Origin: Streptomyces sp.
Lineage (GTDB): Bacteria > Actinomycetota > Actinomycetes > Streptomycetales > Streptomycetaceae
Reading direction: 5' to 3'
DNA length: 48,181 nucleotides
NCBI RefSeq assembly: GCF_019510245.1
Contig: NZ_JAEKKT010000178.1
Location: forward strand, 1-48,181
This document shows, piece by piece, positions 47,827 through 48,181 of this stretch (its first letter is position 1; every line of letters begins with the position of its first letter). A program made the position numbers and the translations under genes. Under the pieces are notes generated by a model. The model searched no databases, was not told the origin of the DNA, and saw nothing but the letters and a program-made list of their open reading frames with translations.

Positions 47827-48181
47827 ATGGCCGTCGTCACGATGCGGGAGCTGCTGGAGAGCGGCGTCCACTTCGGTCACCAGACCCGTCGCTGGAACCC
47901 GAAGATGAAGCGCTTCATCTTCACCGAGCGCAACGGCATCTACATCATCGACCTGCTCCAGTCGCTGTCGTACATCGACCGCGCCTACGAGTTCGTCAAG
48001 GAGACCGTCGCCCACGGCGGCACGGTCATGTTCGTCGGCACTAAGAAGCAGGCGCAGGAGGCCATCGCCGAGCAGGCCACCCGCGTCGGCATGCCCTTCG
48101 TCAACCAGCGCTGGCTGGGCGGCATGCTCACCAACTTCTCGACCGTCTACAAGCGTCTGCAGCGCCTCAAGGAGCTCGAGC
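47827..48181 (+). CDS. rpsB: 30S ribosomal protein S2, 5' part
   Basis: The first 118 codons begin AVVTMRELLESGVHFGHQTR and include RWNPKMKRFIFTERNGIYII, VMFVGTKKQAQEAIAEQA and NQRWLGGMLTNFSTVYKRLQ, all S2 signatures. The frame is open to the window end; the rest, and probably tsf, lie beyond. ATG start behind AAGGAG. Confidence 0.97.
   Translation, partial: MAVVTMRELLESGVHFGHQTRRWNPKMKRFIFTERNGIYIIDLLQSLSYIDRAYEFVKETVAHGGTVMFVGTKKQAQEAIAEQATRVGMPFVNQRWLGGMLTNFSTVYKRLQRLKELE

Overview
The window is a very GC-rich stretch of a Streptomyces-type actinomycete chromosome. Codons almost always end in G or C, GTG starts are frequent, and the gene order is the conserved central core running from recG to rpsB. 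That core includes smc, nsdA, the nitrogen operon amtB-glnK-glnD, four tandem signal peptidase genes and whiG. It is ordinary core genome with a few local disturbances, which are the interesting part.

Layout. The left edge holds the 5' end of an HSP90-family gene on the minus strand, divergent from recG. recG carries an in-frame 339-residue intein exactly in its Walker A motif. Then come rsmD and coaD, a DivIVA/ATP-synthase-b-like coiled-coil protein, and the yceD-rpmF-rnc-mutM block. In that block rpmF (ribosomal protein L32) has lost 17 bp, so its frame runs into rnc. A gutted HxlR-type regulator lies beyond mutM, followed by a membrane-anchored CAP-domain protein, acylphosphatase, a small coiled-coil protein, smc and the glucose permease glcP. 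A minus-strand pair (LLM oxidoreductase and NCS1 permease) separates these from ftsY. A prim-pol-like gene and nsdA follow.

The second half has amtB-glnK-glnD behind a good GlnR box; ffh and ftsH (protein targeting and membrane quality control); a convergent methyltransferase; and a HEAVH zinc-protease-like gene with a possible ECF-sigma promoter. Next is the ribosome-maturation operon rpsP-KH-rimM-trmD-rplS, then sipW-sipX-sipY and sipZ with the Nudix, DUF2469, YraN, ComM-like and DprA genes. It ends with the sporulation sigma factor whiG, a TetR regulator, a convergent M23-type protein and the start of rpsB.

Functional themes are membrane protein biogenesis and secretion (ffh, ftsY, ftsH, sipW-Z), translation (rpsP, rimM, trmD, rplS, rpsB, rsmD), DNA repair and chromosome structure (recG, mutM, smc, dprA), nitrogen control, and development (nsdA, whiG, rnc/absB). 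Strong hairpins close several units. A dispersed GC-rich repeat typical of streptomycetes sits in four intergenic regions and has also been domesticated, in frame, inside the smc hinge.

The strongest unusual signal is the RecG intein. It starts with Ala and has the Trp/Cys/Thr triplet of class 3 inteins. It carries an apparently intact LAGLIDADG endonuclease and has codon use clearly unlike recG. Second is the rpmF deletion and its read-through into RNase III. Third is the repeat insertion in Smc.
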